Positions 6,837-14,671 of a DNA stretch of 17,875 bases are shown in pieces. Made by a program: the position numbers and the translations under genes. The notes under the pieces are model-generated. The model saw only the letters and a program-made list of their open reading frames with translations, was not told the origin of the DNA and ran no database searches. Origin of the DNA: JAVWHX01 sp036639875 (GTDB taxonomy: Bacteria; Bacillota_I; Bacilli_A; Erysipelotrichales; Coprobacillaceae); the NCBI GenBank assembly GCA_036639875.1, contig JAVWHX010000046.1:1-17875 (forward strand). The letters are read 5' to 3'. Positions within the stretch are counted from its first letter, which is position 1. The number at the start of each line of letters is the position of its first letter.

Positions 6837-7979
6837 ATGAAGAAAAATTTAGCTTTTTTATCGTTGTTTTCAGTAGCTTTTGTATGTCAGATTAGAGGAA
6901 CAATTGCTCCTGGTATGGAATTATTATACAATTATTATTCTCATTATTCCATAGCTACAATATCTTTAATGATTACAATTGTTTCTATTGCAGTTATACC
7001 AGCCTCTTATTTAACAAGTCGGTGTGTTGGATCTACAATAACTTATAAACAATCAATAATATTTATGAATATTTGTTTATTATTAGGTGGTGTAGCTCCC
7101 GCCTTTATTGATAATTTATATGTTGTTTTATTTTTTAGATTAATATTCGGAATTGGAATAGGAATTGGGATATCATTAAACAAACCTATTATTAAAGAAT
7201 ATTACACTAGTGAAAAACAAATCAAATACTTAGGTTATACAACAATCATTGCTAGTTTAGGAACTATTTTCTTTCAATCACTTGTCGGAGTATTCTCCAA
7301 CATTTCTACAAAAGCCATGTTTTTAGCATATCTTCCTATAATAATAACCTTGTTCTTATCTTTTTATATCCCTGACATTCCGTTAAAAAAACAAGAAGCA
7401 ATCTCTCATCATAAATTTAAGCTTAATAAAAACTTACTCTTCTATGTTTTTCTTTTTCTTACACTAAATATGCTCTTAACTTGCTTTTCTATTAATACAT
7501 CATCTTTAATTGCTGAAAAATCAATAGATAATCTTACTATAACAACTGTGACTTCAAATAACATTAATTCTCTATTCTCTATTTTGTCTGGGTTACTATT
7601 TGGAAAAATTTATAACAAATATCATAATTCATTCTTTCCATTTGTTATCTTTCTATGCATAATAGCTTTTGGTTTATATTATATAGCTCCAGCTAAATCA
7701 GTCATTTATATTGCATCTGCTATACTAGGATTCTCATATAATTTGGTTATTTTATATATCTTCCTATTTGCTGCTAATTCTACAAAAGAGGATAGTGCCA
7801 AAGCTGGTGGGTATATTGGAATAGCGGCTGGTATTGGTGGTTTTCTTGCAACATTTCTAATATTTGCTTTTCAACATTTATTTGATGAAGTCATCTACTC
7901 TATTATTATTTTAATCATCATAACCTTGATTATAGTTGAAATTATATTTTTAGTCAGAAAAAAGGAGTTACCTAGATAA
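6837..7979 (+). CDS. MFS transporter
   Basis: This protein of about 380 residues is almost entirely hydrophobic helices, about twelve by eye, with a longer polar loop in the middle (near KKQEAISHHKFKLNKN) that separates two six-helix halves. This is the usual architecture of major facilitator superfamily permeases, which couple substrate movement to proton or ion gradients. The RLIFGIGIGIGISLNKPII helix with an arginine at its start resembles MFS helix four. AGGTGA at 6826-6831 sits 5 bases before the ATG at 6837, so this start is preferred over the GTG at 6828, which overlaps that site. A possible -35 TTGACT is at 6780-6785, but the -10 is unclear. The gene converges on the tandem esterase and shares a terminator with it. 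The substrate is unknown; a sugar or aromatic acid released by the esterase is only a guess. Confidence 0.85.
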   Translation: MKKNLAFLSLFSVAFVCQIRGTIAPGMELLYNYYSHYSIATISLMITIVSIAVIPASYLTSRCVGSTITYKQSIIFMNICLLLGGVAPAFIDNLYVVLFFRLIFGIGIGIGISLNKPIIKEYYTSEKQIKYLGYTTIIASLGTIFFQSLVGVFSNISTKAMFLAYLPIIITLFLSFYIPDIPLKKQEAISHHKFKLNKNLLFYVFLFLTLNMLLTCFSINTSSLIAEKSIDNLTITTVTSNNINSLFSILSGLLFGKIYNKYHNSFFPFVIFLCIIAFGLYYIAPAKSVIYIASAILGFSYNLVILYIFLFAANSTKEDSAKAGGYIGIAAGIGGFLATFLIFAFQHLFDEVIYSIIILIIITLIIVEIIFLVRKKELPR

Positions 7980-7986
7980 CTCCTTT
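7961..7986 (-). terminator. Shared convergent terminator
   Basis: AAAGGAGTTA (7961-7970) pairs with TAACTCCTTT (7977-7986) over 10 bp around a CCTAGA loop. On the minus strand a long T-run follows, which gives a strong stop for the esterase gene. On the plus strand the T-tract is weaker. The stem includes the stop codon of the MFS gene. Confidence 0.85.
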
Positions 7987-8018
7987 ATCACTTTATGCTT
8001 GAGAAGGGAATTTAATAC

Positions 8019-10718
8019 TTAAAGTGATTCTTTTCTTTTTTTAGAAATATATAATGAAGTTAAACCAGCAAATCCAAATAACAATCCCATTACATAAAGT
8101 TCTGTATAAGATTCATCATCTGTTTTTACTGCATCATTAGTATTTGGTTTTGATACTTCTTCTTTAGGAGTATCAATTTTTGTATTTTCAACATCCCATA
8201 AATAATCTTTAGCAAATGTAGTAAATGATTCACGCCATACATACCAATCATGAGAACCTAGTAATAAATCAAAATCATATTTTATTCCTAATTCATCATA
8301 CATTTTCATATAATCAACTGAACTAATACCCATATTATTATTATAAGCCATATCAATATTTCCAGCAGTTAAATATAATACTGCATTGTTTAATGATTTA
8401 ACATCATAATGAGATTTATCTAAATCAGTTGAACCACCTGAGAATGAACCAAAATATCCAAACTCATTAGGATAAGTTTTAGCCATTTGATTTGTAGTCA
8501 TAGAACCCATAGATAAACCACAGAATGCTCTATCTTTAGATTCCTTTGATACACTATAATTACTTTCAATAAATGGAACAATATTCTTAACAACATTAGG
8601 AAGAACTTTATCATAATCCCAGTTGAAATATGTGTTATTCATTGTCACAACAATTGCTTCAGCCATTTCACCTTTGGCAATTAAATTATCCATAATGTTA
8701 GGAATAGATCCAATCGTCATCCATTCATTTTCATTACCACCACCACCGTGTGATACATAAATTGTTTTATAAGTTTTATTCTTATCATATCCATATGGAG
8801 TATAAACACCAACATATTGTGTTGTACCATCAACAGCTTTATATTCTTTATATTCTACTTTTCCATTTTTATCACTTCTTGGATAAATATACTCTTGTCC
8901 TTTTGTTTCTCCACTCTTACCAACATAGAAAGTACTCCATCCAGCATCACTACCTGAAGGACTCTTTATAGGCATATTTGCAGGATCATTAACTTTAATA
9001 GCTTCATCTTTACCTTCATAAGTAACATAATATGAATAGAAATATTGATTTGCAGGTACTGGTATTTTTACTTCAAATACTTCATCAGTAATTTCTTTCA
9101 TTTCGTAAGGAATCATTGCATCTGTTTTTGTACTTGAGCTTCCTGCAAACATACCTTTTTCATATTGATATGCATCATAGCAAGGGATACTTTTATTTTG
9201 AGTTCCACCTTTATAACTACTCACTTCATTTTCTTTATAGAATTGGAATCCTCCTTGAACATTTACAGATACAGCATCTCTTTTATCTTGATCTTTATAT
9301 ATAAAAGTTGCTACATAATCTGCATTCCATTTAGGATTTGTATTCTTTTCAACAGTGACACCACTATTATATTTAATAGTGTTATCAGTATTGTCCCATA
9401 AGAAATCTTTAGTGAATGTTGTTAATGCATCTCTCCACATTCCCCAGTCATGTGCCCCATTCTTTGTATCAAATGTATATTTAACACCTAAGTTATCTAA
9501 TTTATCTCTTAAACCATTTGTTGTTCTATCAGTTGGTGTCCCGTAACTGTTATTCATTAATGCCATATCGATATTACCAGCAGTTAAGTAAATTGTAACA
9601 TCTTTTAATAAATCAACATCTTTGACAGCAGCAGCAACATTTGCTCCAGAGAAACATCCATAATAACTGAATAAATCAGTATATGATTGCATAATTGTTG
9701 ATGTTGTCATTGATCCCATTGATAAACCACATAATGCTCTATCTTGAGAATCTAATGAAACATTATAATTCTTTTCTACATAAGGAATAATATTCTCTTT
9801 AAAGTTCTTAGCTATTTTGTCATAGTCCCAACTAAAGTAAGTATTATCCATTGTTACAACAACAGCTTGTGCAACATCTTTACTACTCATAAGATTATCC
9901 ATGATGTTAGGTAATGCTCCAATACCCATCCATTCGGCTTCATTTCCACCACCACCGTGTGATACATAAATTGTTTTATAAACTTTTGAAGAATCATAGC
10001 CATTTGGTAAGTAAATTCCTAATGGTTGTTTTGTTCCATCAGTTGCCGTATATGAACTATAAGAGAAAGATCCCTTTGTTGTACTTTGGGCATATATTTG
10101 TTCTTGTCCAGCAGTTGTATTTGAACCATTTCCAACATACACCATACTATGATTAGAATTATGATTATTGTTTTTATTTTTTGGAGATGGATTTACTGGA
10201 TCTTGAATTGTCTTTGTTGATCCATCACCATAAGTGATTGTATAATCATAATAATATAAATTTCCTGGAACTGGCAATGTAATTTCAAATCTTTCATCTT
10301 TAGTTTCAGTTAATTCATAGACAGCAGTATCAGAATTTAACCCATAACCAGTATTAAACATCCCATCTTTATACTGATAAACATCATATTCTTTTGCTCC
10401 AGTTGCTACACCTGTGTTTATAAAGTTTTTAACAACTTCGTCTTGTAAAGAATAAAATTGTAAGTTTCCACTCACAGTAACCTTTGTTGCATCTTTTTCA
10501 TCAGTATCTTCATAAACAAAAGTCAGTTGATAATCTGCATCAGATTTCCCAGTTTTATTCTCTTCTACAGTAGCACCTGCTTTATAAGAACTTTCTGATC
10601 CTTTTGTTTGTGAAGTATTCCCTTCTTCAGCTTTTACTGAAAATTGACTTAATGTCCCTGTAAATACAATTGCTCCCGCCATTAATAAAGATATAAACTT
10701 CTTTGAACTTGTATTCAT
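8019..10718 (-). CDS. Secreted tandem-domain esterase (two CE1-like alpha/beta hydrolase modules), membrane or wall anchored
   Basis: The 899-residue protein probably removes ester-linked groups such as feruloyl or acetyl from polysaccharides outside the cell. A signal peptide (residues 1-30) ends near SVKAEE. Two homologous units follow, about 39-444 and 445-844. Each has a beta-rich E-set/CBM48-like front domain and an esterase domain of the Esterase D/CE1 type. Both keep a GLSMGS nucleophile elbow (serines 333 and 736), an aspartate in AGNIDMA (384 and 789) and a histidine in HDW (423 and 822), so both look active. A C-terminal helix and KKRK tail resemble a sortase signal, but the motif reads VKTDD rather than LPxTG. 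The start at 10718 follows GGGAGG; in-frame ATGs further up lie within or beyond the promoter. The MurR/RpiR gene upstream may control it. Confidence 0.88.
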   Translation of the reverse strand: MNTSSKKFISLLMAGAIVFTGTLSQFSVKAEEGNTSQTKGSESSYKAGATVEENKTGKSDADYQLTFVYEDTDEKDATKVTVSGNLQFYSLQDEVVKNFINTGVATGAKEYDVYQYKDGMFNTGYGLNSDTAVYELTETKDERFEITLPVPGNLYYYDYTITYGDGSTKTIQDPVNPSPKNKNNNHNSNHSMVYVGNGSNTTAGQEQIYAQSTTKGSFSYSSYTATDGTKQPLGIYLPNGYDSSKVYKTIYVSHGGGGNEAEWMGIGALPNIMDNLMSSKDVAQAVVVTMDNTYFSWDYDKIAKNFKENIIPYVEKNYNVSLDSQDRALCGLSMGSMTTSTIMQSYTDLFSYYGCFSGANVAAAVKDVDLLKDVTIYLTAGNIDMALMNNSYGTPTDRTTNGLRDKLDNLGVKYTFDTKNGAHDWGMWRDALTTFTKDFLWDNTDNTIKYNSGVTVEKNTNPKWNADYVATFIYKDQDKRDAVSVNVQGGFQFYKENEVSSYKGGTQNKSIPCYDAYQYEKGMFAGSSSTKTDAMIPYEMKEITDEVFEVKIPVPANQYFYSYYVTYEGKDEAIKVNDPANMPIKSPSGSDAGWSTFYVGKSGETKGQEYIYPRSDKNGKVEYKEYKAVDGTTQYVGVYTPYGYDKNKTYKTIYVSHGGGGNENEWMTIGSIPNIMDNLIAKGEMAEAIVVTMNNTYFNWDYDKVLPNVVKNIVPFIESNYSVSKESKDRAFCGLSMGSMTTNQMAKTYPNEFGYFGSFSGGSTDLDKSHYDVKSLNNAVLYLTAGNIDMAYNNNMGISSVDYMKMYDELGIKYDFDLLLGSHDWYVWRESFTTFAKDYLWDVENTKIDTPKEEVSKPNTNDAVKTDDESYTELYVMGLLFGFAGLTSLYISKKRKESL

Positions 10719-10748
10719 AATTTCCTCCCATCTTTCCTTCTCGTTCAT

Positions 10749-10777
10749 ATTATAATTTTTATATCTTTTAATAACAA
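10749..10777 (-). promoter_or_regulatory. Promoter of the tandem esterase gene
   Basis: Minus-strand TTGTTA (10772-10777) and TATAAT (10749-10754) are 17 bp apart. Transcription should begin near 10742, which excludes the in-frame start codons at 10748 and 10781 and supports the one at 10718. Confidence 0.7.
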
Positions 10778-10784
10778 ACATCTA

Positions 10785-10820
10785 AAAAGAAAGTTCCTTA
10801 CAAAAAATGTAAGGAACTTT
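10785..10820 (-). terminator. Terminator of the MurR/RpiR gene
   Basis: On the minus strand AAAGTTCCTTACA (10808-10820) pairs with TGTAAGGAACTTT (10790-10802) over 13 bp around a T5 loop, then a short T-run follows. The stem begins in the regulator's stop codon, so transcripts should end before the esterase promoter region. Confidence 0.85.
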
Positions 10821-11605
10821 TAGAAATTGTAATATATCATTTCGGATAAGATATTGCTTAAATAAGGTAGAGAAAAATAACCATCATTATTACTATCTTG
10901 TATACCATAAATATATAATATATCTGCATAATCTTTAATATGTTTTTCATCTTGAGCTAATACAATAGTATATAAACCTTTTTTCTTAATTGCATCCATA
11001 ACTGTTTTTCTAGTTCCTGCAAACCATTCATGATGGACATCGATATATAGTATAACATCATTATTATCAAGATGATTAACAAAGACACTATTCTCATCAT
11101 TTATATTAAAAAAATATGTTGGAATATTGTTAATCAGCAAATCAAGTTGTAATGTATAAAAATTGGCAAGTTCATGACTATCTCCAATAATTGTCACGCT
11201 ATGACTATCCTTTAACTTTTTACATATCTCCTTTAATTTATCTATATCTATATTAAGATTGCTTTGTCTTAAATTATTCATTGCATCATGATATAGTAAA
11301 TCAATCATACTTTCTGGAGTTGTTCTCATAAATCTTTGGGTATGACTTATTATTCTGCGCATCCTTACATCTTTATTAAAGATTTGTAAACTATTTTTGA
11401 ATTCTTGAAAAGAAGAGAAACCCGCTTTTGAGATAAATCGGCTAACTGATGCTGTAGAGATATTAGCTTCTTCTGATATTTTCTCCAAAGATATATTTTG
11501 TATGTCGCTAATATGATTAATAATCACTCTTGCAATATTATATTCATTCATATTGCTAAGTCTTTCATTACAAAGTTTGATAAAATCAAAACAGTTATTT
11601 TCCAT
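10820..11605 (-). CDS. MurR/RpiR family transcriptional regulator (HTH + SIS domains)
   Basis: The 261-residue protein has the MurR/RpiR architecture. The N-terminal HTH_6 domain contains LEKISEEANISTASVSRFIS and then KAGFSSFQEFK (about residues 39-70). A C-terminal SIS domain covers about 125-235; in this family it normally binds a phosphosugar. The SIS signature motifs are altered: the usual GxGxS turn reads IGDSHE (140-144), and the serine-rich S.SG.T loop reads IDVHHEWFAGT (188-198). The ligand may therefore be atypical, or binding may be lost. AAGGGG upstream of the ATG is the ribosome site. It has its own promoter and terminator and precedes the tandem esterase in the same direction, so it may regulate the esterase or the nearby MFS gene. 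That link is positional only. Confidence 0.88.
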   Translation of the reverse strand: MENNCFDFIKLCNERLSNMNEYNIARVIINHISDIQNISLEKISEEANISTASVSRFISKAGFSSFQEFKNSLQIFNKDVRMRRIISHTQRFMRTTPESMIDLLYHDAMNNLRQSNLNIDIDKLKEICKKLKDSHSVTIIGDSHELANFYTLQLDLLINNIPTYFFNINDENSVFVNHLDNNDVILYIDVHHEWFAGTRKTVMDAIKKKGLYTIVLAQDEKHIKDYADILYIYGIQDSNNDGYFSLPYLSNILSEMIYYNF

Positions 11606-11630
11606 TTTAGCACCCCTTCCCTTATTAGCA

Positions 11631-11660
11631 ATTATATGATTTTTATATTTGATATGTCAA
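11631..11660 (-). promoter_or_regulatory. Promoter of the MurR/RpiR gene
   Basis: Minus-strand TTGACA (11655-11660), a consensus -35, and TATAAT (11631-11636), a consensus -10, are 18 bp apart. The gene's ribosome site follows closely. Confidence 0.8.
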
Positions 11661-11780
11661 TCAATAGAGTTGATTATAGTATAATTGTTAAAAATGATAA
11701 AAAAATAATTTTCTACAAAAATCGACAATTATTTATTATACTTTCTATAATTATTTCGATTCAAATATTATATTTATAGT

Positions 11781-11815
11781 AAAAGAGTTATACCAAAATA
11801 AAGGATAACTCTTTT
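11781..11815 (-). terminator. Terminator of the DEAD-box helicase gene
   Basis: AAAAGAGTTAT (11781-11791) and ATAACTCTTTT (11805-11815) form an 11-bp stem with a 13-base loop, about 40 bp past the helicase stop. The flanking T-tracts are modest on both strands. Confidence 0.65.
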
Positions 11816-11855
11816 ATAATTTAACAGTTATTTTAGAAGTAAATACTTAAAGCTT

Positions 11856-13298
11856 CTAGTCATTTCTTTCTTTAGCTTTTTGTATTTTTAATTTCTTACC
11901 TTTAAATGTAGCATCTTGTAATGCTTCAATAACATGTTTTCCTTTATTATTTAATATATCGACATAAGATTGGTTTTCTTGAATATTGATAACTCCAATA
12001 TCATCTCCATCCACTCCTTCAATCTCACATATCATTCCAACAATATTACCTGGTCTCATTTTTTTGCTTTTTCCTGCACTAATATATATTTTTGTTGTAC
12101 CTTTACGTAATGTTTTTCCTTTTTCTTCTTTTTGAATTTCTGGAATACCAAGACTATCTAACATTGCTCTTGTTATTTTTAAAGTATCAATTTTTTCTCG
12201 TTCTTTAATCATTAAAGGATATCCCAAGAATTCTTCTAGTTCTGATACTCTTTGATCATCATATTGTCCAATAAATGAGATAGCAACACCTGTCGCTTCT
12301 ACTCTACCAGCTCTTCCAATACGATGTACATATGTTTCTGTTTTATCTGGCATATCAAAATTAATAATATGTGTAACATTTTCAATATCAATACCTCTAC
12401 TTGCAACATCAGTTGCTACTAAGATACGAATTTCGCCTTTTTTAAAAGCTTTCATATTACGCATTCTTTCTTCTTGCTCCATACCACCATGAATTTTATC
12501 AACACTACAACCTTTACGTTCTATATAGCTACATATGTCATCTACATGCTCTCTTGTTTTACCAAAGATAATACATGTTTCAGGTTTTTCTTCACAAAGT
12601 AATTTCATTAAAAATTCTAATTTATCTTGTTCTTTTACAGTATATGCATAATGATCAACTTGCTGAGTAACTGTATTTTCTTGTTCTATTTCAATAAGTT
12701 TTGCATCTTGCATAAATGTATTTGCTAGTTCTTGAATTGCTTGTGGCATTGTTGCTGAAAATAAACAAGTCGTTCTACTTGTTGGGAGATAAGCCATAAT
12801 TTCTTCAACATCATCAATAAATCCCATATTTAGCATTTCATCTGCTTCATCCAAAACAAAATAACGAATTTTATCCATTCTAATTGTATCGTTTTGTAAA
12901 TGGTCTAATAATCTTCCTGGTGTTGCAACAATAACATGGGTTCTTTGACGTAAGTCTTGAACTTGTATTTGAAAGGGATGTTTTCCAAATAATGCAACTG
13001 TCTTTATTCTTTTATAAGCACCTATATTATCAAAGTCTTCTTTGATTTGAAGTGCTAGTTCACGAGTTGGTGCAATAACAATAGCTTGAGGGTCTCTTTC
13101 GTCCCACACAAGATCTTGAATAATTGGTATCACAAAGGCAGCAGTTTTCCCACTCCCTGTTTTTGATTTAACAATCACATCTTTTTGATTTAATATTTCT
13201 GGAATAACTGCTGATTGTACTGGTAATGCATCAGTATAACCCAATGTATCTAATGCTCTACAAATTGTATCTTCTAATTTAAATGTTTTAAAGTTCAT
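11856..13298 (-). CDS. dbpA: DEAD-box ATP-dependent RNA helicase, DbpA/YxiN type
   Basis: The 480-residue length matches Bacillus DbpA (YxiN), which uses ATP to remodel 23S rRNA during large-subunit assembly. Core motifs are in order: Q-motif region GYTDALPVQ at 20-28, motif I SKTGSGKT at 45-52, PTREL at 77-81, DEAD at 150-153, SAT at 181-183 and HRIGRAGR at 325-332. The C-terminal domain (about 401-475; KIYISAGKSKKMRPGNIVG, then DDIGVINIQENQSYVDIL) is the DbpA-type RNA-recognition fold that binds hairpin 92 of 23S rRNA. This separates it from CsrA/CshA-type helicases. GAAGG about nine bases upstream supports the ATG. It is transcribed alone from a promoter near 13329-13356. Confidence 0.9.
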   Translation of the reverse strand: MNFKTFKLEDTICRALDTLGYTDALPVQSAVIPEILNQKDVIVKSKTGSGKTAAFVIPIIQDLVWDERDPQAIVIAPTRELALQIKEDFDNIGAYKRIKTVALFGKHPFQIQVQDLRQRTHVIVATPGRLLDHLQNDTIRMDKIRYFVLDEADEMLNMGFIDDVEEIMAYLPTSRTTCLFSATMPQAIQELANTFMQDAKLIEIEQENTVTQQVDHYAYTVKEQDKLEFLMKLLCEEKPETCIIFGKTREHVDDICSYIERKGCSVDKIHGGMEQEERMRNMKAFKKGEIRILVATDVASRGIDIENVTHIINFDMPDKTETYVHRIGRAGRVEATGVAISFIGQYDDQRVSELEEFLGYPLMIKEREKIDTLKITRAMLDSLGIPEIQKEEKGKTLRKGTTKIYISAGKSKKMRPGNIVGMICEIEGVDGDDIGVINIQENQSYVDILNNKGKHVIEALQDATFKGKKLKIQKAKERND

Positions 13299-13328
13299 CT
13301 TTTTACCTTCTATTTATCTTTCTTTCCC

Positions 13329-13356
13329 ATTATACAGTAAATTCAAAAATAATAAA
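13329..13356 (-). promoter_or_regulatory. Probable promoter of the helicase gene
   Basis: A consensus TATAAT (13329-13334, minus strand) lies 30 bp before the start codon. The best -35 is a weak TTTATT (13351-13356) at 16-bp spacing. Confidence 0.5.
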
Positions 13357-13464
13357 GTTATCATTTGCTTTCCTGCTTTATTTCGTAATTATTAACATCC
13401 ATCAATTATCATCTTTCTTATAAATATATTAAATATTCTAGATAGTACTCATTATATTGTTGTA

Positions 13465-13492
13465 GAAAAAATCAACTATTATACATAGCTGA
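13465..13492 (-). terminator. Terminator of the XRE membrane regulator gene
   Basis: On the minus strand TCAGCTAT (13485-13492) pairs with ATAGTTGA (13472-13479), with one G-U pair, around a 5-base loop, and six Ts follow. It lies about 28 bp past the stop. Confidence 0.65.
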
Positions 13493-13519
13493 CTTTTATT
13501 GAATATTATTTTATATGAC

Positions 13520-14344
13520 TTAAAATCTACTATTATACTTTTTACTACATATATATCCAATAATAGATAATGTAATGATTCCTAGTCCATTTGCAATAAG
13601 TAGAGTAAAGATACTTTGTGTATTTGCATTTGTATACATATTAATAAGAACGTTAAATATTGTTGATATAATCGATATTAAAATTAATCTATATAATATA
13701 GAAATATGTATATGAAAGAGAATCCCGTACATCATCCAAACCAAAGCGATAGCTCCACAAGCAATCACATAAGCTTTAGGGAAAAACATTGATAATTCTA
13801 CTTGGAAGGAAATAACATAAAGTAATGGAAACAAGAGTACGCTGCTTACACCTAATGTCTTTTCGATTCTATAATATCTACACATCAAGAACACACTTAT
13901 AATAATACATCCATAAGCTATTGAGGCAGTTGCTGTTAAAGACCAAGAGAAAGTCCCTGTCAATACATAGTCTACTAATAAACATATGCCTATAGAAATA
14001 ACTGAAGCAAAGCATAAGAATATTGTAATATATTTCAATATAGTCAATCTGTTATCAACAATCTTCATTTTTGCATATTCAGCAAATTGGAGAAGACGTT
14101 GTTCTTCTTTTTGATTATCTTCTGTTTCCTTGTTTATACTTTCTTTTCCTAATAATTCTGAAACATCAATATTTAACTCTTCACACAATGGCAACAATAA
14201 AGAAATGTCTGGACATCCCGCTCCGCGCTCCCATTTAGAAATAGCTTTATCGCTCACTCCAATTTTATCTGCTAATTCTCTTTGTATGTAATTCATCTTC
14301 TTTCTAGCAGAAGAAATCTGTGTACCTATTTGTTTTGAATCCAT
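13520..14344 (-). CDS. XRE-type helix-turn-helix regulator with six membrane helices
   Basis: The 274 residues begin with a classic Cro/C1-type HTH (about 5-64: IGTQISSARKKMNYIQRELA, then DKIGVSDKAISKWERGAGCP). A charged linker follows (67-95), then a membrane domain with hydrophobic segments near 101-125, 134-155, 165-183, 190-211, 215-237 and 243-266. The protein is probably a membrane-tethered DNA-binding regulator that senses an envelope or membrane signal; the signal and targets are unknown. The ATG at 14344 is chosen because GAGGGGGAT lies upstream and because the HTH family begins here. An in-frame ATG at 14464 would add 40 residues that are hydrophobic at first and have no family match. 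It sits beside a MerR regulator that also has membrane helices, in the same direction. Confidence 0.8.
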   Translation of the reverse strand: MDSKQIGTQISSARKKMNYIQRELADKIGVSDKAISKWERGAGCPDISLLLPLCEELNIDVSELLGKESINKETEDNQKEEQRLLQFAEYAKMKIVDNRLTILKYITIFLCFASVISIGICLLVDYVLTGTFSWSLTATASIAYGCIIISVFLMCRYYRIEKTLGVSSVLLFPLLYVISFQVELSMFFPKAYVIACGAIALVWMMYGILFHIHISILYRLILISIISTIFNVLINMYTNANTQSIFTLLIANGLGIITLSIIGYICSKKYNSRF

Positions 14345-14671
14345 AAAAACATCCCCCTCTTCAATATGTGTATCATAACATAAAAGATTTGTTTTTCCTA
14401 TCGACGTATCGTTTACAATGAAATCTATGAAAATTGCACAGTAAAAAATTCTAAATAAAGACACAATTGCTGAATAGATATAGATTTTTCAATAACCTGT
14501 CAACAATACAAAATTAGTAATCGTATTAACATTATATCTTGCTCGAATAAGAATATCTTTAGTTTGAAAATAAAACAACTCATATATATTTATTTTATCT
14601 CTAAAACTTTTTCATTTTGTTGTGTAACAATACTTAAAATATTTTTGTTAACTGAATTAACATAAAAGTTT
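14345..14671. other. Intergenic stretch between the XRE and MerR genes
   Basis: No gene is evident in these 327 bp. A minus-strand TATGAT (14372-14377) is a possible -10 for the XRE gene but has no good -35. Two direct copies of TATCG (14399-14403 and 14407-14411) lie just upstream of it. GTTAACTGAATTAAC (14647-14661) is a small inverted repeat downstream of the MerR gene, with no T-run after it. No strong terminator for the MerR gene was found, so read-through into the XRE gene is possible. Confidence 0.5.

Noticed and set aside
8750..10156. Several open frames of 60-80 codons on the strand opposite the tandem esterase
   Set aside because: They are rich in His, Leu, Tyr and Ser from reading antisense codons, lack ribosome sites and match no family. 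They are shadows of the esterase gene.
10719..10781. Longer esterase starts at 10748 and 10781
   Set aside because: They fall within or upstream of the predicted promoter and would place residues ahead of a normal signal peptide. The start at 10718 has GGGAGG upstream.
11498..11779. A 93-codon plus-strand frame at the start of the MurR/RpiR gene
   Set aside because: It is antisense to coding sequence and promoter, is Ile/Phe-rich as expected by chance in AT-rich DNA, and has no start signals.
14345..14464. A longer start for the XRE regulator at 14464
   Set aside because: The added 40 residues match no HTH family and lack a ribosome site, while the ATG at 14344 has a strong one.
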